A DNA stretch of 64,000 nt from contig QKIQ01000057.1 in assembly GCA_003249555.1 (NCBI GenBank), positions 1 through 64,000 of the forward strand, given 5' to 3'. Numbering within the stretch: the first letter of the stretch is position 1; each line of letters starts with the position of its first letter. The DNA comes from Clostridia bacterium (GTDB lineage Bacteria > Bacillota > Clostridia > Christensenellales > SZUA-584). The notes beneath the pieces are model-generated. The model had not been told where the DNA came from and made no database searches. It saw only the letters and a list, made by a program, of their open reading frames with translations. The position numbers were made by a program, and so were the translations under genes. This document shows positions 41,937-50,496 of the stretch, piece by piece.

Positions 41937-42279
41937 GTGCCCCTTTTAAATATATTGAGCTCACCCTTTACAAAGCCGCCTCCCACAAGACGGAATTTTG
42001 CTTATCGGACGGCGGCTTTTCCTAAAGGTGTGGGCTGCGCGGGCAAAGCCCGTCTTGCCACGAATTATATTTCCAGCTTTTTTGATAGTCGGAGGCGGCC
42101 GTGAGGCCGTCTTCTTGCTGTGTAACAAACGGATAAGGATCGGAGCCCCCCCTACGGCAAAACGCGTCTGAGGTAGGGCGCGGTTCCCACGTTGGACTGA
42201 GAATCGGCATGCGCAACGGCGGGCGGGCACAGAGACCCGCCCCTGCGGCAAAACGCCTCTGACGTAGGGCGCGTTTGCA
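41937..42279. other. Noncoding GC-rich region with dispersed repeats
   Basis: About 340 bp with no convincing gene; frames on the minus strand are repeat-driven. It contains two copies of a 32-bp repeat (42151-42182, 42242-42273). Confidence 0.5.
42151..42273. repeat. Two copies of a 32-bp repeat
   Basis: Copies at 42151-42182 and 42242-42273 agree at 29 of 32 bases. Each starts CCT(A/G)CGGCAAAACGC and ends GTAGGGCGCG; the first copy can form a CCTAC/GTAGG stem. Similar GC-rich intergenic repeats are common in some clostridial genomes. Confidence 0.75.
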
Positions 42280-42675
42280 TTATGGGTATGTCAAGGCATC
42301 TTTTATTGCTTTGAGTATGGCTTTGCTGCTGTAAGTGGCGCCGGAAATGGTATCTACTTGAAGTGATTGCGCCTCTAAGACCATATTGGGTATCACTTTT
42401 GCTCCAGCACCTTTTCCGTTCTTGTGCTCAATGAGATCAATGCTCTTAATTGCGTGGTTTTCCACAGCAACTTTAACCTTAACAGAGACGGGGAATACGC
42501 TGCAGCTGCCTTCGTAAACGCCGTCGGATATCTTGGATAGGTTAACATCCGAAATTGATTCCGAGGCCAAAAGGTTCAGAGTCGCTTCTATAGAGGAAAC
42601 CATGATAACGGCAGTGACAGCCATGACAACAACAATTGATACTATGATAATCCAAACTTTGTGAGCTTTCTTCAT
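42280..42675 (-). CDS. Membrane-anchored FMN-binding protein
   Basis: 131 aa. One N-terminal helix (8-30), then an FMN_bind domain ending DTISGATYSSKAILKAI; SGATYSS matches the site where a Thr carries covalently bound FMN in RnfG/NqrC-type proteins. It would carry electrons outside the membrane. Last gene of a TetR-flavodoxin-FMN_bind unit, 10 bp after the flavodoxin. No flavin transferase (ApbE) is in view. Confidence 0.88.
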   Translation of the reverse strand: MKKAHKVWIIIVSIVVVMAVTAVIMVSSIEATLNLLASESISDVNLSKISDGVYEGSCSVFPVSVKVKVAVENHAIKSIDLIEHKNGKGAGAKVIPNMVLEAQSLQVDTISGATYSSKAILKAIKDALTYP

Positions 42676-42685
42676 GGCTATTCTC

Positions 42686-43150
42686 CTAAAACTCGCTCAG
42701 TTTTTTTACCACATTTGCGATTTTCTCCTCGCGCTTTTTTGACCCCCAGTTGACAATGCCTGTACTGGTCGGAACGGCGCCCTTTGCTTCGCATACATTT
42801 TTCATTTGACCGATTGTACGGTTGCCGCCCAACCATGCAAAAGGCAGCTGCTGTGTCACGAAACAGCCTACTTTTTTGCCTTGCAACGTGGAAAGCTGCG
42901 CCAGATAGACCGTCATTGCGGGCGTGAGTGAAAAGCCTCTGACGGGCGCACCGAAAACAAGCGCATCATATTTTCCGACATCAGGGATATCTTTTAGCTC
43001 AACCGGACCTTGCGCAGAAGGATCTTCGTTAACGGCCGAAACCCGTTCAAGGGTCGCCGTATGCCCTTTTGCGGCAATTGTGTCTCTGAGTTTCTCCGCC
43101 ACGCTTAATGTGTTGCCTGAGTATGAGTGGACAATTATTCCAACTTTCAT
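42686..43150 (-). CDS. Flavodoxin
   Basis: 154 aa. The P-loop for FMN phosphate is HSYSGNTLSVAEKL (8-21), with a flavodoxin-fold core (YDALVFGAPVRGF). Cytosolic low-potential electron carrier. Its start overlaps the TetR stop by 4 bp, so a regulator and two flavin proteins are expressed together. Confidence 0.9.
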   Translation of the reverse strand: MKVGIIVHSYSGNTLSVAEKLRDTIAAKGHTATLERVSAVNEDPSAQGPVELKDIPDVGKYDALVFGAPVRGFSLTPAMTVYLAQLSTLQGKKVGCFVTQQLPFAWLGGNRTIGQMKNVCEAKGAVPTSTGIVNWGSKKREEKIANVVKKLSEF

Positions 43151-43749
43151 TTTTCAATTACCTTTCTGTTAAATACAAAATCTATCATCATACCCATTTC
43201 ACCGACAGCTGTTTCTAGGTTTGAATCTGTGTTGCCGGAAAAATGAAGCATTAACAAACCGTGTACCACATAGACGAAAAGCCTATAAGCCAAAGGCACA
43301 TCTTCTTCACGCAGCTTGCAGGAGAGTACAATGAATTTAAATGTGTCACGCATTGCTTTATCAAAATCTACCTCATAGGGGCTTCTTTGCAAGCCCGGCG
43401 CGGTGATACTATGATTATAGAAAAATCTAAACGCATTTGGATGGTCAAAGTAATATGACATATATATTTCATATGTTTTTTTCAGTCCGGCTATATCTTT
43501 GGGAACATCGGTGACAGCTTCTTTCATCCAAGAGAAAACATCATTAACCAAACTCAACTTTGTATGCCATAGCAGGCTGTTCAAGTCTTCGAAGTAGTTG
43601 TAAAGCGTGGCATAAGAATAGCCTGCACGTTCTGCTACGCTTCTGACAGTAATGCTTTGTACACCATCCTCACTGATGATCTCTTTAGCCGCATTCAAAA
43701 AATACTCTTTGATACGGTCTCGTTTTAGCTGTCGTTTGTCTTTTGTCAT
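43147..43749 (-). CDS. TetR-family regulator
   Basis: 200 aa from ATG 43749 behind GGAGAG; the frame opens 14 codons earlier. The helix-turn-helix is ITVRSVAERAGYSYATLYNYFEDL (about residues 32-56), then a ligand-binding helical domain. It probably controls its own operon; the -10/-35 region upstream is AT-rich with repeated AATAATTAA motifs. Confidence 0.9.
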   Translation of the reverse strand: MTKDKRQLKRDRIKEYFLNAAKEIISEDGVQSITVRSVAERAGYSYATLYNYFEDLNSLLWHTKLSLVNDVFSWMKEAVTDVPKDIAGLKKTYEIYMSYYFDHPNAFRFFYNHSITAPGLQRSPYEVDFDKAMRDTFKFIVLSCKLREEDVPLAYRLFVYVVHGLLMLHFSGNTDSNLETAVGEMGMMIDFVFNRKVIEK

Positions 43750-43815
43750 AGCTCTCCAGATCCTATTATCAAAATTCAAAATAATTAACAAAAGTATAAT
43801 AATTAAACTAAGTTA

Positions 43816-43843
43816 ATATTACCACTGTTTGTAAAAATGTCAA
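43816..43843 (-). promoter_or_regulatory. Promoter of the TetR-flavodoxin operon
   Basis: Minus strand TTGACA (43838-43843), 16 bp, TAATAT (43816-43821), about 65 bp before the TetR start. Confidence 0.6.
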
Positions 43844-43954
43844 CTGTTTTATTTTCTGATGTATGTCTTCGATTTATAATGACACAATAAAAGGCGAACA
43901 CGGAGCGGCTATGGGAAAGGGGAGAAAATTTCGGCCACATTATCATTCGCAAAT

Positions 43955-43987
43955 AAAGAAGCAGCCCGCATTACAGGCTGCTTCTTT
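43955..43987 (-). terminator. Terminator hairpin after adhE
   Basis: AAAGAAGCAGCC (43955-43966) and GGCTGCTTCTTT (43976-43987) form a perfect 12-bp stem with a 9-nt loop, 15 bp after the adhE stop. The T-run is only the stem end plus a few bases. Confidence 0.75.
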
Positions 43988-44002
43988 AGCTGGGGTTGTA
44001 TT

Positions 44003-46597
44003 CTATTTTCCGTAGTAGGCTTTTTTGTAGATGTCCGCAAGCTCACTGACGAGCGGATAGCGCGGGTTGGCCGTGGTGCACTGATCCTCAAACGCGCGCT
44101 CCGAGAGGGCTTCAAGCTTGTTCAGAAATTCCTTTTCATCCACGCCTGTTTCCGCGATCGTCATGGGGATGCCAAGGTCTTTCATGAGCTTTCTGACTTC
44201 CTTGATAAGGTTGGCAATCTGATCTTCTTTGGTGTCACCACCGAAGCCTAAATATCTGGAAATCTGTGCATAGCGCTCGTCCGCGACGAATTTGCCGTAT
44301 TTGGGGAATATTGCGAACTTCGTGGGCGTCTGTGCGTTGTACGCGATGACGTGCGGCAGCAATATCGCGTTGGCGCGGCCGTGCGGAATGTGGTATTCGC
44401 CGCCCAGCTTGTGTGCCAGCGAGTGGTTGATGCCCAGAAACGCGTTGGTGAACGCCATGCCCGCGATGCACGATGCGTTATGCATCTTTTCACGCGCCAA
44501 AGCATCTTCGGGGTCGTTGTACGATCGGCGCAGATATTTGAATACCAGCTCGATCGCTTTGATTGCAAGGCCATTGGTATAATCCGAAGCGAGTATCGAG
44601 ACATATGCTTCAATCGCGTGGGTCAGCACGTCCATGCCGGTATCCGCCGTGATGGATTTTGGCATCGTGCGTACAAACTGTGGGTCGATGATCGCCACAT
44701 CCGGCGTGAGCTCGTAGTCCGCGAGCGGATACTTCACGTTGCCGTTCTTTTTATCGGTAATCACCGAGAACGACGTCACCTCAGAGCCCGTGCCCGATGT
44801 GGTGGGTATCGCGACAAGCTGCGTTTTTTTGCCGAGGTTCGGGAAAAGAAACGCACGCTTGCGGATGTCTAAGAACTTAAGTCTAAGGCCCTCAAAATCC
44901 GTTTCGGGATGTTCAAAGAACAGCCACATGCCCTTTGCCGCGTCGATGGCGCTGCCGCCGCCCAGCGCGATAATCACGTCGGGATTGAATCTATTCATGG
45001 CGTCAACGCCGCGCATGATGGTGTCGACGGACGGGTCGGGCTCGACATCCGCGAATATCTCGCTGTGGCAGTATTTATCGCGCTTGCGCAAGTAGTGCAG
45101 CACTTTATCGACGTATCCTAATTTCACCATCATGGGATCTGTCACGATAAACGCCCGGCTGATGCTCGGCATCGACGCCAGATACTGCACGGAATTATTT
45201 TCAAAGTAGATCTTCGGCGGAATCTTGAACCACTGCATATTCACCCTCCTCTGCGCGATGCGCTTCTTATTCAGCAGATTGATGGACGAGATGTTGGACG
45301 TGGTCGAATTGCGTCCGAACGATCCGCACCCGAGCGTTAATGATGGGGTGTTGGTGTTGTAGATATCGCCGATGGCGCCCTGTGAAGACGGTGAATTGAC
45401 GATAACGCGGCCCACCTTCATGGCTTCGCCGTATGCGACGGTTAACGCTTCGTCATTCGCGTGAATCACGGCGCTGTGGCCAAGGCCTCCAAGCTCAAGC
45501 ATTGTGTTCGCATGTTCGAAGCCCTGTTTTTCGTCTTTTGCCACAAAGTACGCAAGCACGGGGGAGAGCTTTTCCAGTGACAGCGGATACTCAAGCCCCG
45601 GTTTTGCCAGTTTGACCAGCAATATCTTTGTATCGACAGGCACTTTGATACCTGCTTTTTCGGCAATCCATGCGGCGGTTTTCCCCACAACCTCCGGGTT
45701 GACTGCCATTTTTGCGGGGTTAATGACGTATACCGCGAGCTTGGCGGTATCCTCTTCACCGAGGAACACACAGCCGAGGCGCTTCATCGTGGCTTCAAAC
45801 GCAGCGGCAATGTCTTTATGCACAATAGCGGCCTGTTCAGACGCACAAATCATGCCGTTGTCGAACGTTTTGGAAATGATAAGGTCGGTGCAGGCGCGCT
45901 CCACGTCCACATCCTTGTGAATGTAGCAGGGCACGTTGCCTGGGCCCACGCCGAGCGCCGGTTTGCCTGCGCTGTACGCGCTTCTTACCATACCTGAGCC
46001 GCCTGTGGCGAGAATCAGAGATACGTTGGGGTGGTTCATCAGTGCGTTCGTCGCTTCGATAGACGGCGCCTCGATCCACTGAATCAGGTGTTTGGGTCCG
46101 CCGTGCTTCACGGCTGCGTCACGCAGCACCTTTGCAGACTCCAAGGAGCATTTCTGCGCCGACGGATGGAACGCAAAGATAATCGGGTTGCGCGTTTTTG
46201 CGGAAATTAGCGCCTTGAACATCGTGGTGGATGTCGGGTTGGTTACGGGCGTGACGCCTGCGATAATGCCGACGGGCTCTGCCACCTCCACATAGCCCTC
46301 AAGCTCGCTTTCATCCACGATACCCACAGTTTTTTGATCCTTAATGCTGTTCCAGATATACTCGGTCGCGAATATGTTTTTGATGACCTTGTCTTCAAAA
46401 ACGCCGCGGCCTGTTTCCTCCACTGCCATTTTGGCAAGACGCATGTGGTTATCGAGCCCAGCGAGCGTCATGGCGTGCACCATGTCGTCAATCTGCTGCT
46501 GATCCATCGCCATATAGGCTTTCAAAGCGTCGTTCGCATTTTTGACCAGTCCGTCAATGACGGCGTTTAAATCTTCCGCTTTCTTTTCGGTAGCCAT
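44003..46597 (-). CDS. adhE: Bifunctional acetaldehyde-CoA/alcohol dehydrogenase AdhE
   Basis: 864 aa, full length for the family. N-terminal aldehyde dehydrogenase with catalytic C251 (FDNGMICASEQ), then the linker and a C-terminal iron-dependent alcohol dehydrogenase with ALGGGSAIDAAKG, TTSGTGSEVT and the iron-binding LGINHSLAHKLGG. It reduces acetyl-CoA to ethanol with two NADH and forms spirosomes. AAGGAG lies 9 nt before the ATG. The promoter carries a perfect Rex operator, so it should be induced when NADH is high. Confidence 0.97.
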   Translation of the reverse strand: MATEKKAEDLNAVIDGLVKNANDALKAYMAMDQQQIDDMVHAMTLAGLDNHMRLAKMAVEETGRGVFEDKVIKNIFATEYIWNSIKDQKTVGIVDESELEGYVEVAEPVGIIAGVTPVTNPTSTTMFKALISAKTRNPIIFAFHPSAQKCSLESAKVLRDAAVKHGGPKHLIQWIEAPSIEATNALMNHPNVSLILATGGSGMVRSAYSAGKPALGVGPGNVPCYIHKDVDVERACTDLIISKTFDNGMICASEQAAIVHKDIAAAFEATMKRLGCVFLGEEDTAKLAVYVINPAKMAVNPEVVGKTAAWIAEKAGIKVPVDTKILLVKLAKPGLEYPLSLEKLSPVLAYFVAKDEKQGFEHANTMLELGGLGHSAVIHANDEALTVAYGEAMKVGRVIVNSPSSQGAIGDIYNTNTPSLTLGCGSFGRNSTTSNISSINLLNKKRIAQRRVNMQWFKIPPKIYFENNSVQYLASMPSISRAFIVTDPMMVKLGYVDKVLHYLRKRDKYCHSEIFADVEPDPSVDTIMRGVDAMNRFNPDVIIALGGGSAIDAAKGMWLFFEHPETDFEGLRLKFLDIRKRAFLFPNLGKKTQLVAIPTTSGTGSEVTSFSVITDKKNGNVKYPLADYELTPDVAIIDPQFVRTMPKSITADTGMDVLTHAIEAYVSILASDYTNGLAIKAIELVFKYLRRSYNDPEDALAREKMHNASCIAGMAFTNAFLGINHSLAHKLGGEYHIPHGRANAILLPHVIAYNAQTPTKFAIFPKYGKFVADERYAQISRYLGFGGDTKEDQIANLIKEVRKLMKDLGIPMTIAETGVDEKEFLNKLEALSERAFEDQCTTANPRYPLVSELADIYKKAYYGK

Positions 46598-46683
46598 CGC
46601 TTTGTACTCCTTGATAAAAATTTTATTTTAAACCTTTTCGGGGTTTAATGTTTCCATACATCAGAGCGGCTATGCGCTCTTGG

Positions 46684-46701
46684 TTGTGAATCATTTCACA
46701 A
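46684..46701. promoter_or_regulatory. Rex operator at adhE
   Basis: TTGTGAATCATTTCACAA is a perfect TTGTGAA-n4-TTCACAA Rex box. It starts 5 bp downstream of the -10 box and covers the likely +1, so Rex bound under low NADH would block transcription. A half-matching site at 46717-46734 overlaps the -35. Confidence 0.9.
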
Positions 46702-46705
46702 TGCA

Positions 46706-46734
46706 ATTATAAAAGATTGTGAAAAGAATGTCAA
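46706..46734 (-). promoter_or_regulatory. adhE promoter
   Basis: Consensus on the minus strand: TTGACA (46729-46734), 17 bp, TATAAT (46706-46711). It gives a leader of about 100 nt. Confidence 0.9.
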
Positions 46735-47019
46735 TATATTTTTATCGATAAAATAGTATTTTTACATTATTTTTAAAAGCAGGTGATTCAAAAGATTGAC
46801 GGATAACAAACGTTAGCTTTATCCGATTAAAGGTCACGCAATCCGGAGGCTTTTAGGAAAAATGATCCGAGGTTTAATGAGCTTTGTCTTTATGTTTATT
46901 ATAAAAGACGAAAAACAGACGGATTATGCTCAGATGGAAGAGTTATGAAGCCTATGATGATTTATCTCATATGAGTCCAAAATCGTTTTTAGTATTATAG
47001 CCGTTATGTCTGTTCTTGT
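46735..47019. other. Noncoding region between adhE and the DUF4064 remnant
   Basis: AT-rich, no gene seen. One stem CGGATAA/TTATCCG (46800-46825) with a 12-nt loop is visible, of unknown use. Confidence 0.4.
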
Positions 47020-47048
47020 TTGAGAACTGAAACCATATACTGTATAAT
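47020..47048 (+). promoter_or_regulatory. Promoter of the DUF4064-like locus
   Basis: TTGAGA (47020-47025), 17 bp, TATAAT (47043-47048). Confidence 0.65.
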
Positions 47049-47080
47049 GTTGATGTCATTATAAACGATAAAAGCCTTAA

Positions 47081-47517
47081 AGGGCGGGAAGAGCAAGTAA
47101 AGTACTTGGTATTGTGGGCGGCGCTGTGTCGCTGCTGGGCGCACTGCTTTGCATTATCATCGGCATCATATTCATGACGACGGACATCGGGATTTTCACG
47201 GAATTGATTGACAACATGTATATGGATAGGGCTTTGCATCCAGCGTGATAATGAACTGGACGGCAGGCATATTAGGTATTTTGCTGATTGTCATTGGCGT
47301 GCTTAATGCGGTCGGTGGTGTGCTTGGTTTGGTTGGCGGTTTAATGGTAGACAAAAAGAATGTGACGGCAGGTGTGCTGATGATCGTGTCGGTCGGTATC
47401 AGTCTGCTTCTTTCGGGAAATTGGCTCACAATGATACTGTGCACACTGGGCGGCATCTTCGCGCTTGTGAAAGAAAAACCGCCGGTTTCTCCGTTGCTTC
47501 AGCCGCCCGTACAATAA
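47081..47517 (+). pseudogene. Broken DUF4064-like small membrane protein gene
   Basis: In one frame from 47081 the sequence reads SKVLGIVGGAVSLLGALLC..., the usual DUF4064 start, but there is no start codon (GCA where ATG would be), and it stops at 47246-47248. The next frame from GTG 47245 or ATG 47251 continues with the second half of such a protein (MNWTAGILGILLIVIGVLNA...LLLQ-type end) to 47517. Loss of the start plus a frame change suggests decay, although the second part alone could still be translated as a three-helix protein. Confidence 0.55.
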
Positions 47518-47562
47518 CGAATAGAGGCTTGCAAGTGCATTTTCAAACCAAATGCCCGTGGC

Positions 47563-48114
47563 TTAAAGCTCGCGGGCATTTTCATATAACTGTACAATTT
47601 CGTTTTTCCCTGTGAACCGGTTGACGGATACGGCGATAGTGGCGATGCCGATGAGACTTAAGCCAAGGCGCGTGAACGTGAACAGCGGCCCCATGGCAGA
47701 CAGTTCAAACAGCACCATCGGCACTTTGGTGGTAGACCATGCACCAAGGAACAGCAGCACGTTAGTGAATGTGGCACCTTTTTTCATGAAAATTCCCGCG
47801 ACAGGAAAAGCGGCGTACAGTGGGCCTGCAGCTGCGCTGCCGAGCAGCAGCGCGAGCGCGGCGCCTTTAAACCCTGAGCCTTCGCCCATGAAACGTACCA
47901 TCGTTTCTCGCGGTATCCAGACATCAAGCAACCCGAGCAGCACAAATATCGGCGGTATCACAAGCAGCATTTGCTTGAAACCCGAGATTGTTGACGAAAA
48001 AGCTTCTTTTCCCACGCTCGGAACGAATATGACCAGAGCCGCCAGCCCGACGACCGCGGCGAGCGGCGATATGTATCGCTTCAGCCGTGCTTTTAAACTC
48101 ATATTCTTATTCAT
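47563..48114 (-). CDS. Permease, second half of a split DUF318/ArsP-like transporter
   Basis: 183 aa with five helices and the motif LLLGSAAAGPLYAAFPVAGIFMKKGA, typical of the DUF318 permease family. In this family one long protein has two such halves; here each half is its own gene, overlapping by 4 bp. The ligand is unknown; family members export organic arsenic or related compounds. Confidence 0.8.
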   Translation of the reverse strand: MNKNMSLKARLKRYISPLAAVVGLAALVIFVPSVGKEAFSSTISGFKQMLLVIPPIFVLLGLLDVWIPRETMVRFMGEGSGFKGAALALLLGSAAAGPLYAAFPVAGIFMKKGATFTNVLLFLGAWSTTKVPMVLFELSAMGPLFTFTRLGLSLIGIATIAVSVNRFTGKNEIVQLYENAREL

Positions 48115-48602
48115 ATTTCACCCATGACCTTTCCGATGACAAAAGCGACGGCAAGCGCGAACAGCAGCGCAAAGGCATTACGCAAAAGCGCTGTCTTTTT
48201 GCCGAAATATTTAAATTCTACGGGCAGCGTGACCGTTCCCACCATCATCAAAGAAGACACAAACGCACCAATCTGCATGTATCCGGCACCGGAAGAGAGC
48301 AGCAGCGCGGCTGTGGGGAATGCCACAAAGCCCGGCATCAGGGTAATGGCGCCGATCAAGGTTGCTAAAGTTACGCCGAGCCATCCCGATTCCGCCCCGA
48401 TAATGACGGCAATGGTCGCAGGGTCGAGCAGAGCCAGCGCCACGCCCACAAGAATCATGATGCCGATGAGCTGCGGCAGTATGTTTTCAAAGGCGCGCCA
48501 AGCCTTAACAAACGCCTTTTTTGTCTTTTCTTTGCTTTTTATGAATGAAAAAATAGTTAATCCCACTGCGAGTGAATAAAAAATAATCGTATCGATACCC
48601 AT
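48111..48602 (-). CDS. Permease, first half of a split DUF318/ArsP-like transporter
   Basis: 163 aa with four or five helices and TLIGAITLMPGFVAFPTAALLLSSGAG, matching the sister half. It directly precedes the other half and follows a PadR regulator by 4 bp, so regulator and transporter form one operon. Confidence 0.8.
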   Translation of the reverse strand: MGIDTIIFYSLAVGLTIFSFIKSKEKTKKAFVKAWRAFENILPQLIGIMILVGVALALLDPATIAVIIGAESGWLGVTLATLIGAITLMPGFVAFPTAALLLSSGAGYMQIGAFVSSLMMVGTVTLPVEFKYFGKKTALLRNAFALLFALAVAFVIGKVMGEI

Positions 48603-48606
48603 TGAG

Positions 48607-48981
48607 TCATCCTCTTTCAGTTGCCCTTTTTAATTGTGAATAAGCATCAAGCAGCTTGCTTATGCGGTTCCGCCTTTCTTGCAGCACATTGGCCCACTCA
48701 TCGAGAGCATCACGCCCCTGTGTTGTGATGCAATATACACGACGTTTGGGGCCCTGCCCGCCGCTTTCCCAATGAGAAAGCACCCATCCGTTCTGTTCCA
48801 TTTGACGCAGCGTGCGGTAAAGCGTGCTGATATTGAGCTCTTCATCGGTAAAACCGAAGTTCTTAAGCTCTTCGGCAAGCGAATAGCCATGACGTAACTG
48901 TTCGGATTTTTCATCACAGAGCAAAGCGAGAAGGCAGACCTCCATAAACCGATGCATAGGATGACAGAATTTGTGCGGCAT
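48607..48981 (-). CDS. PadR-family transcriptional regulator
   Basis: 124 aa from ATG 48981, which has GAGGAG 6 nt upstream; the frame opens 28 codons earlier. Winged helix LRHGYSLAEELKNFGFTDEELNISTLYRTLRQMEQNGWV followed by the PadR wing (GPKRRVYCITTQGRDAL) and a dimer helix. It should repress its own operon through the palindrome at 49011-49031 and be released by the transporter's substrate. Confidence 0.9.
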   Translation of the reverse strand: MPHKFCHPMHRFMEVCLLALLCDEKSEQLRHGYSLAEELKNFGFTDEELNISTLYRTLRQMEQNGWVLSHWESGGQGPKRRVYCITTQGRDALDEWANVLQERRNRISKLLDAYSQLKRATERG

Positions 48982-49010
48982 GCGACGCTCCTCAACTATA
49001 TTCATACATT

Positions 49011-49054
49011 CTATATACAAATCGTATATAGTGAGTAAGCATATACTAGCGCAA
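49011..49054 (-). promoter_or_regulatory. PadR promoter with operator palindrome
   Basis: CTATATAC (49011-49018) and GTATATAG (49024-49031) are exact inverted repeats 5 bp apart. On the minus strand they overlap the -10 TATATA (49025-49030) that lies 18 bp from TTGCGC (49049-49054). Confidence 0.65.
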
Positions 49055-49152
49055 TAAGAAGGCATATGTCAAGTGGCAATGCCTGGATTTTTTTGATTGG
49101 ACACAATAATGGATAAGAGGCAAGCACGTTTTACTGTTTCGTTGGCTGCCGA

Positions 49153-50496
49153 TTATATGTGTATTCCGTTGGAGGCGACGGTTTTTGAAAACCAATGCGC
49201 AGAATCTTTGAGAATACGGCGCTGAGTGGGATAGTCGATATAGATAAGGCCAAAACGTTCGTCATAGCCGTTGTGCCATTCAAAGTTGTCCGTCAGACAC
49301 CAGTGAAGATAGCCGGTGATGGGGACGCCATCATCGCAGGCTTTGCGAAGTGCGATTAAATAGCGGTGCAGAAAATCAATGCGGTCGGGGTCGTGCACTT
49401 GACCGTCTAAAAAAATGCGGTCGTTGCAGGACTGGCCGTTTTCCGTAATCATCACGGGCAAACGGTATCGGTTGTATATAAAGCGCGGACCAAACCTGAG
49501 CACCTCGGGCGTGACAGGCCATTTCATCGCGGTGCGCGGAAACCCCTGATACTTTTCAATTTCTTCGCCGTTTTCATCAACCAGCCGTCCGTTATATATA
49601 TTCAGGCCGATAAAATCGATGGGCTGTCTGATGATTTTCCAATCTTCGTCGGGAACTGACGCCGCACATTCTTTAAATCCTCGAATGTCGCATTCGGGAT
49701 ATCGGCCCAGAATCAGCGGATCGAGGAACAAGTTGTGCGAAAACAGCCAGTCGTCTCCGGTAATCACAAAGGTCGATTTTTCCGCCGCGGCGCAGAGCAT
49801 GGGGGTGTCGTCGCAAGGATAACACAGCCGTCCGGTGGAAGCAGAACCAATTTTGACGGAAACGGGGCTGTTTTCCCGCAGCGCTTTGATGGAAAGCCCC
49901 TGTGCAAGCAGCGAATTGTGTAAACACGAGAATACACCCTCGATGGGAAGCCGAAGACCCGGTGCATGGATGCCGCGTTCAAACCCGAGGCAGACAAAAC
50001 ATTGCTGTTCATTCAATGGAATATATGTGTTTACGCGCCCTGCAAAATGATGTGCTACGGTGGCCGAATATTCTTCAAATGCGTAAATGGTGTCACGGCT
50101 GAGCCATCCGCCTTGCCTGTGCATTGCGGATGGCATATCCCAATGATAAAGAGTGATTATGGGCTCAATACCGTTTTCCAGCAGCTTATCAACAAGTGCG
50201 TCGTAGAAGTCAAACCCTTTTTTATTGACAGAGCCGCGTCCTTGGGGAAGTATGCGCGGCCAGCTCAACGAGAACCGGTATGCTTTGAGGTTGAGCTGTT
50301 TCATGAGCGAAACATCTTCGTCCACATGGTGGTACGCATCACAGGCAATATCGCCGGTGCCGTTGTTGGTGATTACCCCTTGCAAACGGCAGAAATCATC
50401 CCAAACGCTGCGGCCTTTACCGTCCTCGTTAAAAGCGCCTTCGGTTTGAAAAGAGGAACTTGCGGCACCCCAGATAAAATCTTTCGGAAACGTCAT
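49153..50496 (-). CDS. GH1 beta-glucosidase
   Basis: 447 aa, full-length GH1. FIWGAASSSFQTEGAF at the start; acid/base E163 lies in LNEQQ, where nearly all GH1 enzymes have NEP; nucleophile E352 is in ITENG; EWHNGYDERFGL closes the barrel. It should hydrolyse beta-glucosides or cellobiose, in the cytosol as no signal peptide is present. It overlaps the GH94 gene by one base. Confidence 0.93.
   Translation of the reverse strand: MTFPKDFIWGAASSSFQTEGAFNEDGKGRSVWDDFCRLQGVITNNGTGDIACDAYHHVDEDVSLMKQLNLKAYRFSLSWPRILPQGRGSVNKKGFDFYDALVDKLLENGIEPIITLYHWDMPSAMHRQGGWLSRDTIYAFEEYSATVAHHFAGRVNTYIPLNEQQCFVCLGFERGIHAPGLRLPIEGVFSCLHNSLLAQGLSIKALRENSPVSVKIGSASTGRLCYPCDDTPMLCAAAEKSTFVITGDDWLFSHNLFLDPLILGRYPECDIRGFKECAASVPDEDWKIIRQPIDFIGLNIYNGRLVDENGEEIEKYQGFPRTAMKWPVTPEVLRFGPRFIYNRYRLPVMITENGQSCNDRIFLDGQVHDPDRIDFLHRYLIALRKACDDGVPITGYLHWCLTDNFEWHNGYDERFGLIYIDYPTQRRILKDSAHWFSKTVASNGIHI

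Noticed and set aside
41961-42251. Minus-strand frames between the Cys-rich gene and the FMN-binding gene
   Set aside because: Composed of the 32-bp repeats and GC-rich spacer; no start signals or protein-like pattern.
46830-46870. Segment on the minus strand containing AAAGCCTCCGG, recalling part of the c-di-GMP-I riboswitch
   Set aside because: The rest of the aptamer (GCAC/GGGCAAACC and the second stem) is missing, and it lies upstream of the adhE promoter, so it would not be in that mRNA.
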